NCBI GenBank assembly: GCA_037013685.1
Contig: CM072888.1
Span: 14,574,216 to 14,638,215, forward strand
Length of the DNA: 64,000 nucleotides
Direction of reading: 5' to 3'
Source of the DNA: Acridotheres tristis
Taxonomy: Eukaryota > Chordata > Aves > Passeriformes > Sturnidae
The notes below the pieces were generated by a model, which worked only from the letters and a program-made list of their open reading frames with translations, did not search any database and was not told the origin of the DNA. This document shows positions 1-11,640 of the stretch, piece after piece. Made by a program: the position numbers and the translations under genes. The first letter of the stretch is position 1, and each line of letters starts with the position of its first letter.

Positions 1-60
1 AAACCAGGGTGGTCCAACTGGCAGCCCAAGGAACAGTTCCATCTGGCCTGCTGCATTTGC
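1..60 (+). mobile_element. possible hAT-type transposon end (fragment)
   Basis: From position 5 the sequence opens with CAGGGTGGTCCAACTGGCAG and continues into a GGCCTG-containing stretch. This resembles the start of many vertebrate hAT (Charlie-like) non-autonomous elements, which begin CAGGG(G)TGxCCAAxC. A similar start is seen at 43769. No matching inverted end is visible nearby and the window edge cuts the left flank, so a target-site duplication cannot be tested. This rests on one short motif and could be chance. Confidence 0.22.
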
Positions 61-797
61 CAAGTAGGAGCTAGAAAAATGCCTGTAAGGGCATGCACTG
101 CCCTCACAAGCACATGTTATCTATTGCTCAGATACGTAACTGTGCTTGAAGCCCAACTGTTGTGCCATGTCCACCCAGAAAAGGAGATTTGCACTAGACA
201 TTCCTTTCCCCCAGCACAGCCACTTGTCTAGGGGGCTAGTTGTTCTTTCAACAATCTTCAAAGAGGATGCTACAAGTGGGAGCTGCCACCTGTCCCTAAA
301 AGAACTAGGCCACTGTCATTTTTTCTGGTTAGATTGATAAATTAATAGACAAACTGACAGGAAAACTGTGCCTAAGGCCCAGGGCAGCAGGAGCTAGTTA
401 GAATTTTAATATCGATTTCAACAAACATGATGTTAGCAATTCATGGGTTTATTTCAGGCTTTGCATCTGACGAGTGCCCTCTGTCAAGTCACCCTGTCTG
501 TTTTTCTTAGGCAAGATGAGCATGATGGTAATGACCAAGCACTGTGCATTGAAAGCACCCTAAGAACCAAGTATATTTTGTCAAATTGACAATATCATTT
601 CAAAGAGTTTCATTTGGTTACTTCGCAGGTTTCTTTTTGTTGGAGAATCCTGTGCCTTCAGATGCAGATGGGTGCCTCACTTGAAATCAGTGCATCTGCC
701 AACATGCAATTTCTCATAAGAAATTTTCTCAAAAGCTGAACTGGTCCCATGTACTCCATTATGTTGTACAATAATTGCCTTTTTGTAGCAAAATGAG
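61..797. other. non-coding, nothing recognised
   Basis: Unique-looking AT-rich DNA with no recognisable repeat, exon or RNA gene. A short open frame at 146-337 has no domain, codon bias or splice context to support it. Confidence 0.6.
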
Positions 798-885
798 CTC
801 AACTAAGCATGAGGTCTAACCAGTGCCTCATAAAACAATTATATCACATCTTTTGATGTGTATTCCATTTCCATAAAAATATTTA
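798..885 (-). mobile_element. ancient CR1 LINE fragment (antisense)
   Basis: The phrase GAGGTCTAACCAGTGCCTCA, followed by an ATATCAC-type continuation, matches the antisense form of the 3' part of CR1 ORF2. There the usual antisense text runs 'aggtgtggtctcaccagtgcc... atcac'. Neighbouring bases have drifted too far to extend the match. This would be a heavily decayed old copy, and no reading frame survives. The identification is by remembered consensus only. Confidence 0.4.
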
Positions 886-1379
886 TAATGTTGAGCAAGA
901 ATGGGGCAGACTGCAGCTTGGCAAAAGGCTGAAATAAGCAATCAGAAGCAACATACCCCAATGTCAAATGTGCATTTACTGTTACCATGTATTATTGTGT
1001 GGTGACAGCAGAGCTCTGTGGTTTTATAATCCTTATTCAATATACTGCAGCACATAGAGGTATCAAGAGCATATAGCAAAAAAACCCTTCCTAATATTCA
1101 ATCTGTTTTGTACTTATTCCTTTTACCATCCTGCTTTCCTTTTCAACTGTAGAGAAACACCAGATTAATGTTCATAACTTACCTCTTTCTGGTTTAGAGT
1201 TTACATCAGCACAACTGCTCTAGTCATTCTGTGCTCATTTATTTTTAAATATTTCTTCTGTTTATTGTCCTACTCTGCTCTGTAGTGTTCCCCATTATAC
1301 CAGGCATCTCCAATTTTGGTTAAAACACCCCTTATTTCTGATACAGATCATCTCCCCAGAGTGTATTTTTTTTTGGTCT

Positions 1380-1660
1380 TGATTAATCTTCTTTGTTTTC
1401 TGTCTCCTCTTTGCCTGTTCTTTCTTATTGTCTAACCTTTATGCTATCTATGGGTACAATGTTTTCCCCAAGTCTTTCTTTCCTTTGCCTTCTTTTCTCC
1501 TTTCATGCTCAGCTCTCTTTTGCACCCCTTCTTCCTTTGGTGTTCACCCCCTCCTCAGTTTTCTTCCCATATTCTTCAGTCTGATGGTTCCCTTCTATTT
1601 CTGCTCTGTTCACTTTACTGCACTGTCCTACACCCCTTTTGGTTTTCCTTTGCCTTCCTT
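1380..1660 (+). repeat. polypyrimidine-biased tract
   Basis: About 280 bases in which the plus strand is strongly enriched in C and T (runs such as TCTTTCTTTCCTTTGCCTTC) and purine runs are rare. It produces several overlapping hydrophobic open frames, which are artefacts of the skew. No simple repeat unit is constant, so it is a degraded low-complexity tract. No matching exon boundary is seen downstream. Confidence 0.65.
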
Positions 1661-3021
1661 AATGTTGTCTTGTATTTGGGAGATGACTGATGGTAACAGA
1701 AAAGTGAAAGACAACAGCTGAAGTAATTTAAACATATGCCAACTTCCAGAGAAAAGTTTTGTTCAGGAATAAATAACTGAATTGAAGCATCTAACAGGAA
1801 CAGCAACAAACCCAGTGATTTCTTATGGGTAACTTCATTAGTGAAACAGAATTTTTACTTGATGATTACAGTCAGCTATATTGTAGAAAGACTATGTGAT
1901 GGCATACTTAAAAGGAAATAAACTTTAATTGAGGCAAAACATAGTTATAATTGTTAAGTATATCTAGTGAATAGTTGCAGGGTTCATGTCTTAAGAGGTC
2001 TTCATGGAGAAAAATGGAGAATAAGGCATTGGAGGATAAAAGAGGCTGGTGAAAGGAAAAAAAACATAAATCAAATGAGGAAACTACACATGATGTATGA
2101 AAATATGGTGAATGAGAAGCAATAAAGACTTGCGAAAAGTCTTTGGAGCTGGTTGAAAACCAGAAAAAGTATCACAGAACTGAGAACAAGCAGTGATAAT
2201 TCTGTTACCCATGATGGAAAAAACCAGGAGCAGTGGAAATGGCAGCAGAACCAGTTTACTGGGTACCAGACACACACTATTAATTAAAGCAATTTCAAGA
2301 GGGTGCAAAGCTTTATGGATAAGACAATGAAGTCCTAGGAAGCCAATGGGTTTGAAAAGGGGTATATTTCATACTGGTAAATTCTTCCTTGTTTGGCTTG
2401 CAGAAAGTATTCAACTAGAGGAATTTAGGTCATAGTTACCCATTGAACAGTGGTTTGTCAAAATTTTTGCATCTTACTGCGATACAAAGGTTGGGTCTAG
2501 ACTTTTCTATTTGTATTCATGTTTTCTAACAAAAATTTATTCTCAGAGTTATTACCCTGATTTAATGAAATCACGACCACAGGCAGAATATAGTCAGTCA
2601 CTGGCATTGCTGGAGTAACTGTCTTGTAAAAGAATCACAATCTTCAATTGCAATATGTGCAAGGACTCAATTTCCAAAATAAAAGATCATTTTAGTAGCT
2701 TTGTCAGCAATTCCAAAATCCTGGTCACCCCTCATTGGCTCTCAAAGATTATGATTGTGCGGTATGTATTGTAACAGTCTGCTGCTTGCTAAAAACCAAT
2801 GAATCCTCTGTAGTATCTCACATTATTCACAGTGAACAATCAGAGAGTATAACCTTTGTTGCTGGAGCATTTTTCTGCTTGAAAGCCACATTTCCTGGAA
2901 GTCTTATGTTAAAAAATGATATCACATATCTGAGTACCATAAATTTTGTTAAATTAAAATTACAGAGGCATGTCCTTAACTAAAACACCAACAAGGTGTG
3001 CAACATTTTACAGAAGTTAGA
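1661..3021. other. non-coding, nothing recognised
   Basis: No recognisable repeat or gene. Open frames on either strand are short and lack family features. Confidence 0.6.
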
Positions 3022-3335
3022 TTAGGGGTGGCCAGCATGGCTTTACCAAGGGCAAATATTGACCAAGGGCCAATTGTGCACAACTGATCCTGCAGCCTTC
3101 AAAGGTGGATTAACTGCATCAGTGAACAAGGGAAGAGCTATTGATGTCATCTCTCTGGACTTCTGCAACATTCTTGCCTTTAAATTGTGAAAGACATTAA
3201 TTTGACAGAAGGACTATTAGTCAGATAAGAGTCAATCAATGGCTCAGTGTCCAAATGGAAACCAGCAAAGAGTGGTGTCCCTCAAGGGTCTCTACTGGCC
3301 CCAATAGTGTTTATTATCTTCACTGTGTCCATGGT
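3022..3335 (+). mobile_element. CR1 LINE fragment, reverse-transcriptase region of ORF2 (decayed)
   Basis: CR1 is the dominant non-LTR retrotransposon of birds and reptiles; its ORF2 encodes an endonuclease and a reverse transcriptase. Here the DNA carries the phrase GCCAGCATGGCTTTACCAAG, then an aspartate-bearing DVISLDF block (RT motif A, about 3140-3165). From 3271 comes the block SGVPQGSLLAPIVF (RT motif B). The two blocks are in different reading frames, and the KAFD stretch normally following LDF is missing, so at least one indel has broken the frame. Both the 5' portion and the 3' UTR are absent: this is an internal fossil. The family call is firm; the subfamily is not determined. Confidence 0.87.
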
Positions 3336-5928
3336 GTTTGCATATAAAGACTGAAGAGCAAGAAATGTTTTTTCTCCTAATTGTTTTCAACTGTTGTCTG
3401 AAGGAAGAGAAAAATAAAATAGATGAAAATGTTTTCTTTATTCAAAACCAAAGGGACATTTTATCTGGGACTAGATTGCATGTTACAGGTTCATTAACAG
3501 GAGTGTTATTTTGACATGTGAATTATTAATTTTTATAGCAATTTAGAGACAATAAAGGAGAAAGAAGAGGGAACACTGTACTTTGAATAGCTGTGGGCAC
3601 TCAATCTCCAGTCTTACCAATTGTGGTAGGCATCAGTTGTCTCAGTATCAGAGTGAACCGTGTATGTATATCCCTTATTACTGTAATGCATATACCTAAA
3701 CAATTTGCATGATAGTCTAATCTGTTCAAGTCAACAGCCACTTAATAGAAAAGAAAAAAAACTTTCCTTAGCTCCTGAACCATGAAGTGTTTGGGGCAAG
3801 TGGGACTGAGAGTGGTGATAACAGCCCTTTGATTTCCATGTTATTCTGTCCCCTTACTTACTGTGAATTAACTTTTTCTTGAGGGCATATAGGGAGTGAA
3901 ATTTACTTCTGCATAGTGTTGTAATGGTTTTTTGCAGATAATGAAGTCAGAGAAAATGAGCACAATGTAGACTCATCCTTTTTGCTTAGAGTATTGATTC
4001 TATTACATAGTCATAGTTGTAGGAAAGAAATGAAGGGGATTCTCTCCCCCAAGTGAAGCAGATTTCTTACTGAGCCAGTCTGAGATTTCATTCTTTGTAA
4101 GGAAGCAGAGGGAATGCCTATTTATGGTATTTTGCAGCTACACCGAAGGAAATGTTCTCTTCAGATTATGTTGAGTGGCTCCATAGTATACAACGTTTGT
4201 GGTCCTTCTGCTGAGCCAAGAGCCATGTAAGCAACATTTACGCAGACTGGACCTTAAGAATATGATCCTCAGACAAGAAGACAGTCCTTCATGAGTTTAA
4301 CATTCAGGGAATTCAGGACTCTTTGCAATATTTTTTCCTGTCTGAGTCACATAGGTTACTAAATCAGTTGCTGGTTGTGCTTTTCAAGTTAAATTCTGTG
4401 AGGAAATGACATCTAATTGCAGCTGTCCAAAAGAGACGGAGTTGAAATCCGTTCTGTATCTACAAAGTTATTCAAGATGTAAGTAAAACATGTTTTAGTT
4501 TTATGTTCTGGTGCAACAGATTTTAGTGGAGGGCAAAGACTTAAGGGTTCATCTGCTTCCCAACTAAATGTGCAGAAAAGCAGAGACTCTTCTCCTGGGG
4601 TCTTCTGAACTGACATGAAAGCTAAGGGTATTTCAGTCCTTTTGGGTTCCTGAAGCCCTACATCCCGGTTCTTAGCACATACCTGTTGTTTACAGGAATA
4701 TCAGCAAATTCTGCACAATAACTTTATTTTAATTAATTCGGGAATCCTTTATCTTACTAGCCCTGTTGGGCAGTTGGGTGTTTTGTCCCAGAGGTCACAG
4801 TGTCTGTCTTTCAGGCAAGCCTGTCTATCCGTATATGGAGCTGTGTTGCTCCAGTTAAATATACCTCAGATGAGCTGACAACACAGCATAGCTTTGTGGT
4901 TACATAATCAATGTTTTCTCCTTTTGCTTTATTTGTGACCTCTAGCCAAACCCTGCTTTGAGTAACTAATTTCCATGTGGGATTTTCTATGCAATTGCTG
5001 CTATATTAAATGAGTTTTCTGCAAGCAAGAAATAATTTATTTTGTGAAATGAGCTCCTTTCTGTGCCCCCACAGAAATAGCTGTGTACTTGAAAGACAGA
5101 GCAAATCCTGTTTTGTCATGAATGCCTATTCCTCAGAATGCAGGAGACTTTAGGCCTGATTGCTCATATGGTTTCGAGGTGCTTGTAGAGATTGAAGTAT
5201 GAAAAGCAGAGATCTTCTTGACTTATGTCACTGTTATAAGAATTCAGGTCTTCTGGCAGACTTCAGAGACAGAACAGTTCCAACAGAGCAGTCTTCCATT
5301 GCATGAGTGAGACCTTGCTTTCTCTTCCCTCACCTTTCTCCTGACATAGGCTGCTCCCTCAAGGGCTAGAGTGCTATTCCTTCCCTCTGGATCTCCTCTT
5401 ATTCAGCTCAATAGGGACTTTTAAATTCACATTCAGAAGAGAAGAACAATCTTTGATTTTGCTTCATTTCAGGATACTGTCTGCCTTTTGGAGGAAATGA
5501 GGCAGAGGTCTAGTGAAAATGTCCTTATTCAAAGCCTAGGCCTTAATTGTTCCCTAAACACTGACTACTGAACGAAGCAAGGATCCCAAATACATTCATG
5601 TTTAAAAAAAAAAGCTTAGATTGTACAGATGAAGATAATGCTGACTTGTTTTAAATTTTGAGTAAGACTTCTTAGGTGGCAGTACACAGGCTGCTATCTT
5701 GGTATTAAATGGAGATTTTACTGACCTGTGGCAGAGGCTTTTGCGTGTCTTCAAATGAAGTATTTGGCAACAGCCCTACACTGTCATCTCCTTTGTGGGT
5801 TGACCACACTGTGGAGAAGACTCATGCAGTTCAGCAATGACTTTCCCAACAGGATACCTACAGCAGAGGAATCTTAAAATTTGAGAACTGTGTCTCCTAT
5901 TCCAGATTCTTGTGGAAAGTAGTTGTAC
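3336..5928. other. non-coding, nothing firmly recognised
   Basis: AT-rich DNA without exons. About 5151-5201 (TTTAGGCCTGATTGCTCATA, then GAGGTGCTTGTAGAG) faintly recalls an old amniote interspersed repeat whose phrases include 'ggcctgatt...gaggtgctgag', but the match is too weak for a firm call. Confidence 0.5.
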
Positions 5929-5961
5929 TTAGTAGTACTAAGCTGGAATTAGTAGTACTAA
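5929..5961. repeat. 13-bp quasi-palindromic direct repeat
   Basis: TTAGTAGTACTAA occurs twice, at 5929-5941 and 5949-5961, with a 20-bp period. Each copy is nearly its own reverse complement (AGTACT core). Function is unknown; it may be replication slippage. Confidence 0.8.
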
Positions 5962-8900
5962 TTAATATTTTTCGCACTTTTCCCAGCAGTTTTCCCCTTC
6001 TGCTTTTCTCTTGTCTCCCCATACACCTTTCACTCACTTTTTTTTTTGAGCACTGCATCTTCCAACCCAAGTGATTCTTTTTCTGAGCTGTGTGTATAAC
6101 AAGAGGAACATTGAGAACACAGGAAGACTGTTTGCCTCTTTTCTGTTCCAGTGCCCAGTGCCATAATTGTTTCTGGCAGCCATGAGGAGCTGTTGCAAGG
6201 AAAAGCTCTGTTCAGTCTGGAAGACAAAATGTGAAAACAGGCTCTGTAAAGAATGTTGCTTGATACCCTCTAGCAAGCTTTCATCGAGCACGTGCAAACT
6301 CCTGATTTTTCTCAGAAGTTTAGAGCATGTCTGCACAGGGTGAGACTGCATAGTGACAGTGAAAAGGATCCTGCCAAATTTTAAGTCCTTTCTTCAAAGA
6401 AGGAAGATTGAAGACCCTCTCAGTGAAACAGCTGTAAGAATTTTTTAACACAGGCAGAAGTGTATAATGAAGCTACTTATTGGTTCGTTTAAAGAAACGG
6501 GGTTAAGTCCATTAAATTGAAGTGTGTAAGCACATACAGATTTAGAGGACTCGTAGAGGCAGCATTATTTGCCTGACATCACAGAAAGTTTCAGATTCAT
6601 CTGTAGAACAGGACTTCCCAGAAAAAAAACCAACCTTTTTGGGGGAACCAGAGTTGTCACCGGGAGTTTTTAACACATGTATCTGACAGTCTGCATGAAA
6701 TAAAGGTTGTCAGACAAGCAAAAGCCTAACTGACACTTGGTCTCATTTCAGGAAAGAAATCAAAAAGGAATGACTTACCCTGCTGTTCAATAAATACTAC
6801 TGTAAATGAATTCTTGCATAGCAATGGGACCACTTTGCATTCCTTGAAACCTCTTTGGCAATTCATAGTGTGGTCAGCTTCAGTATCTGCAGAGAATGTG
6901 TTAGATCTTGAGTATAAAGCCCCTCTTTCCTCAAGTAGTCAGGTAGCACTTAAATGATTTGTTAATCCCTTCCATGGCTGGTGACTACTCTGAAAGCTAC
7001 CTTTGATAGCCAGGTTTACTGAGGAATGGTACAGGAGAATTTCAGAGGGAACAGAAGAGCAAGCCCCTGCCTATGTGATTAATGGCTGGGGAGAATGAAA
7101 GGACAAATTAACAACCTAACATCCTCTGCTGGCCGTACTGAAACCACACTGTCATTCAAAAGAGACAACAAACAAGTGCCCTCCCTAAGGCAGGCTGAAT
7201 TACCAGGACCACTACCTCATCCTCTGTTCCTTCTGGGAACAGTGCTGCACTACAGTAGCCCTAAAATGTATGAAGGGTGGGAAGCGAAAACTACTGAACT
7301 CTTGCCACATCATGACCCAGGTTTTTTCCTCACACCCATGCAAATTGCATCCAAATGTTTATTGTAACCTCTTTTGGCTCGGACTGTCCCTTTTCCCTGT
7401 AGTGTCATATTCTTTGGTCTCTGGACTCCAGGTTCTGTCAGCTCAGTGTGCCAATGTCTCAGGAAGTAATTAGAAAACTATGTGCTCTTTACTACCATGT
7501 AAATTGATCACAGCTCACTCTCCAGATAATTTATATAATCAGGCACCTCCCTTTCTCAGGTCCTAAAGAAAAGGTATCATTTTAAATTGCCTATCATTAG
7601 TAAGTTGATTTAGTTTCTGTTTGATTTTGAGATGTTTTTAGTGAATTAAACACTCTTAATTTGAAGAGAGATTTTAGCTGTGTGGAACTAAAGCCAGATT
7701 CTGGTGACTAACAGCAGCAGCAATCTGTGAATTACTGACGTATATGTTTAATATTTCCCTTGAGAGCAGGAAAGTTCTTCAAATGTTGAAACTGGCTTAA
7801 ATAATTTAAATTCATATGAGTGGTGAAAATTCTTTGGCTAATAATGTTAGCCTGATCTCTTCACTTCCAATTTAATCTGGAATATTTGGAATAGTTGTTA
7901 ATAGTATGTTGATTTATTTTAATATCTTATGCAACAGAATGATTTGCATCCTTACACTTACACCTTAGAACTGACTAGATTAATAGTCTCAGCTTGATAT
8001 AAACAAGTATATTTTCATCAAGCAAACTATTATATTCCTTCACATACCTGGTTTTTCTTGTTGTACTAAGAATTAGCAAAATGCCTGGCTATTTTTCTTC
8101 TCTGTTTCTACAAAAGCTGTTAAGGAGGGATAATATTTTTTTTTCCCCTGAAAATGCTACTTCATGATCACTTTTACTAGGAATGAAGAAGAAAGAAAAA
8201 ATGAATGAAAAATATTAAAAATAAAGGGAGCACTGGGATTGGGTTGCAGAAAGCTGAGTTTCAAGTTCCTGCTCTGACATTAAAATAAGGACACTGACAA
8301 CTGATGCCCTTTGGCTGTTCTGGACTCTGTGTTCACTGCTTTTATGTGGGGAAACTTTGAAACTTCTGGGGTTAACTCTAATGTGGGGAAGAAATATTTT
8401 TGAGATTTCAAAATTTCAGAGGAAAAGAACTGTTTACCACCCAGATACAATGTCAAGAAATAGCATGGAGCAAAACAATTGTCAGCAGCAATCATTCAAA
8501 GTAATTTCTTGTTCAGGTTAGAAACTTCAAGTTCTTACCCACAAAATAGGTTATTGATAAGATGGTCCTTCTCATTCCTTTAAAGAAATTGAGCTGTTTA
8601 GTTCAATGGTAATGGAGTCCTTAGGAATAAGAAATGGAATTTAGCATGAAAACTGTTAGGTAGTGCAGCCAGTACATTAGGCTTTCATATCTTTTTTTTC
8701 TTAGACCATCTATTTTCTTTCTGTGTAATTTGAAGGCCTGATATCTCTGTACCTGAATATGTGTTGAACACACCTGTTTATCTCTTTGCAGAGAGAAATA
8801 AGCAGCACTGCTCCTCACAGCCATTTGATTCTGGTTTATATTAATGTCAAGGCCTGCAGTAACTTCTACAGGGTCTCTTATTCTCCTGCTGTTTTCTTAT

Positions 8901-9850
8901 GCAGCCAAACCAAACTTTTCCTTTCTTTACAAAGTAATTGTTCACTTTCTTAAATACCCAATCACATTTAATATTTAGCTTCATAAAATATCTGAATTGT
9001 ATTTTATTCCTGGAAATTTTGTGTTTCCTTGTATATTACTGTCCAAAGGAAAAGTATTGTGACACCTGCCCCAATTTTAATTAAATAACCCAACAATGCA
9101 CTGGTTTTAGGTATAGTAAGGGAAAAGTAATGCTTAGTCTCTTTATAAACCTTAATTGTGTATGTGATCAGGATTACGTGCTAGGGTGATATCAGGATTT
9201 CATACTAGCTGTCTCCAAGGGAAAAATAAATACACTTTTCACGTTTATAGTAGTAGCAACATGGCAAGTGCTGCCAATTCAAGAAGTCTTGTTTAATTGA
9301 GGCAGGACCAGAGATGTGTAAATGAAACCTGCACATCTAGCTCAATGTAAAAGTACCCAAATACCTGTATAAATAAGCAAGTTTAACCGCTGGCAGAAAT
9401 CTTGCTGGGGAAACATGCATGTTTTCCAGACTAAATAAGCTGATATGTTTGTCCATGGCCATGCAGCAGTATGTCTTGTTGTAGGTGGCTTAAAGTGAGC
9501 TTGGACATCTCTGCACTTCGAGCTTTTTTACAGTCCTTTCAGTAATGTAAATTAGCAGTGGCACCCCACCCTTAAATGTTACGGTATTGCTATGTAAAAA
9601 ATGATGCATTAGAAGATTACGTTTAGAAAAAGAATAGTAAATAAGTACTGCTAAAACAAAGTATAATTTATAGTGTATTTTGATCAACAATGGAACACTT
9701 TAAAAAACAGAGTTAATGAGATGCAGAAACTGTTGGATGAAACTATTCTCATGAGCCCCTGAAAAGGCACAGTTATCAGAAAGCTTCTAGCTTGCAGGAT
9801 GCTATACCTTTTCAGAGAGGCAAAATCAAATTCAAGTGCTGAGTGTGATG
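5962..9850. other. non-coding, nothing recognised
   Basis: No supportable gene or repeat. Open frames (such as the minus-strand frame 6034-6351 and the plus-strand frame 7095-7367) have no domain features. Around 8225-8290 a phrase ending GTTCCTGCTCTGACATT recalls the core of tRNA-derived CORE-SINEs, but it is too short to call. Confidence 0.55.
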
Positions 9851-9851
9851 T

Positions 9852-9887
9852 CTTTTGACATTCAAAAGTTACAAAAGTTCAAAAGTT
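9852..9887. repeat. short tandem and inverted repeat (CAAAAGTT)
   Basis: Three adjacent copies of an 8-9 bp unit CAAAAGTT lie at 9863-9887. The first copy also pairs with an upstream CTTTTG (9852-9857) across a 5-base spacer, giving a small hairpin. Probably replication slippage. Confidence 0.8.
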
Positions 9888-9992
9888 TTGAAGCTTCTGC
9901 CCTGTAAGACAATATTTTTCTAATCATTTTCTATTGTTAAAAATATTATATAGTGGTCACTCATTGCTAACTACTTTGAGAACCAATTTTTT

Positions 9993-10028
9993 GTGTCTTA
10001 TAATGCCTACGTGTCTTATAATGTCTAT
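9993..10028. repeat. 18-bp tandem duplication, two copies
   Basis: GTGTCTTATAATGCCTAC (9993-10010) is followed directly by GTGTCTTATAATGTCTAT (10011-10028), a head-to-tail duplication with two differences. Confidence 0.85.
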
Positions 10029-10378
10029 GATTTATATCATAATCTTTAGTTAGTTACTTAATACTGCTTACTCCCAAAATGCCTTTCAATAAATATGACA
10101 CACTATCACCTTCTGACAGGCTGCATGTGTCATTGAAATAGAGGCAGTCATACAATAGCTTTAAAGGAGGAGTGCCACAGCTGAACAAGCAGCTTTTATG
10201 TTCTTTTTTTGTTGGACCCCCTCTGGGAGTAAGGGGTAAGTTTAGTTTATTGCCTTAGTTTAGCTTTCAGTTTAGTGCTAAACTACATTTTTCTGGCAGC
10301 AAGCTTGAATAGGATCTTAGCAAGATAATCTTCCTGAAAACACAGTAGAACAAATGCAGTCAGACATGGCCATACACA

Positions 10379-10407
10379 AAATGTAATAGACATAAATGTA
10401 ATAGACA
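10379..10407. repeat. 14-bp tandem duplication, two copies
   Basis: AAATGTAATAGACA occurs at 10379-10392 and again at 10394-10407, separated by one base: a perfect short duplication. Confidence 0.85.
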
Positions 10408-11600
10408 CAGTGCTTTGTACACTCTCTGTTTTAATGTTTGAGTGTGCAGGTACCTGTACCTATATGACTGCATGTATAAAACTTGATTTATGTGTGGAGC
10501 ATACTCGTGTATGAAAAGAGGCAATAATTTACTGGTGGATTAATATGCATCAGAAATAACTACACTGAAATCAAAGTAGTGTAAAGCAGTGTGGGAAGTG
10601 AATCACACCTCCTCTAGATCAAGAGCATTGATCTAATTTGGGTTTTTTGTGAAATACATTGTGTACAAACACAGGCACATATGTGCACAACCTGTATTAA
10701 AAAAACAATGTTAGAGTTCTCAAATCCAGAAGTCAAATCATAGGACTTAATGTATTAGCATGAACTGTGCAGCTTGATTTGAGTTTTTGTGTGCACCATG
10801 TTTAATTACATGACCTCCAACGTTTTCTTCAACAGTGCTTAGGGCAGACAAACACAGCCTAAGGTATGACTTTGCTGCTGTGGGCAGGCTCATGGGATTG
10901 CATATTACTGGAGTTCCAAAGTTCCACCTGTCACAAAATCAAGTTTTCAGCTGTGTTCTTTAGATATACTAACCTTGAACTGAACTCCTCCCTTGTTCAC
11001 ATGTATTCCTGCACTGTTTGAAACAGGATTGGGTCTAGATCCATTTATTGGAACAAATAAGTCAGGCTCTTTTTCTTTTTGCTGTTTTGAACCTCCATGG
11101 AAACACAGAGGAGGGGTTACCTTGGTGGAATATAGGCTGGGAAGAGGCAAACATATATAAATAAATGGAAGGAATTGGGACAAGAACAAGAGAGGTGTGG
11201 ACAGTGGGCATAACAGAGCTTCAATAAGGGATAAGGAATGAGAAAAATCCTGGGAGGTGTTGATGGAGTAAACTTGGTCCCTCATGTGTTTACATTTAAT
11301 TATGAGATTACACTATTTTTCCACAGAATTCCTACCTCATGCAAGATGCACTTAATAAGCAGCTATTAAATACATTGCTTAGCCCTTATCATGCATGGCT
11401 CCAAGCCCTACTTGTTACAGACATTCCAAATACTTGTTCAAAGGTAAAATGATTCATTTTTTTCTGGGAGTTTTTGTAAGGCTTCTGTCACTCTTAGTTT
11501 TTTAAGTGGTGTTGTACCAACAACACTAATCCCAGTGTTTTCTGAATTTTCAGGGCTTCAAGTGGTAGTCTTAATATATACATTATTGTTGTGTATAATT
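10408..11600. other. non-coding, nothing firmly recognised
   Basis: No exons. About 10560-10610 (ACTGAAATCAAAGTAGTGTA and onward) faintly recalls the 'gaagtcaatggagttacaccagtgta' phrase of old amniote repeats. The minus-strand open frame 10947-11285 has no recognisable domain. Confidence 0.5.
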
Positions 11601-11640
11601 ACACATATGCATATATATATATATGTGTATATATATGATA
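11601..11640. repeat. TA-rich microsatellite with palindromic ends
   Basis: A run of AT/TA dinucleotides with GT/AC interruptions. The flanks ACACATAT and ATATGTGT are reverse complements, so the tract is self-complementary and could extrude as a hairpin. It is likely to vary in length between individuals. Confidence 0.9.

Noticed and set aside
6050..6082. TTCCAACCCAAGTGATTC resembling a CR1 tail
   Set aside because: Only about 18 bases match and the octamer tail is missing; too short to call.
8225..8290. CORE-SINE-like phrase ending GTTCCTGCTCTGACATT
   Set aside because: No A/B box promoter or tail could be identified; the match is a single short phrase.
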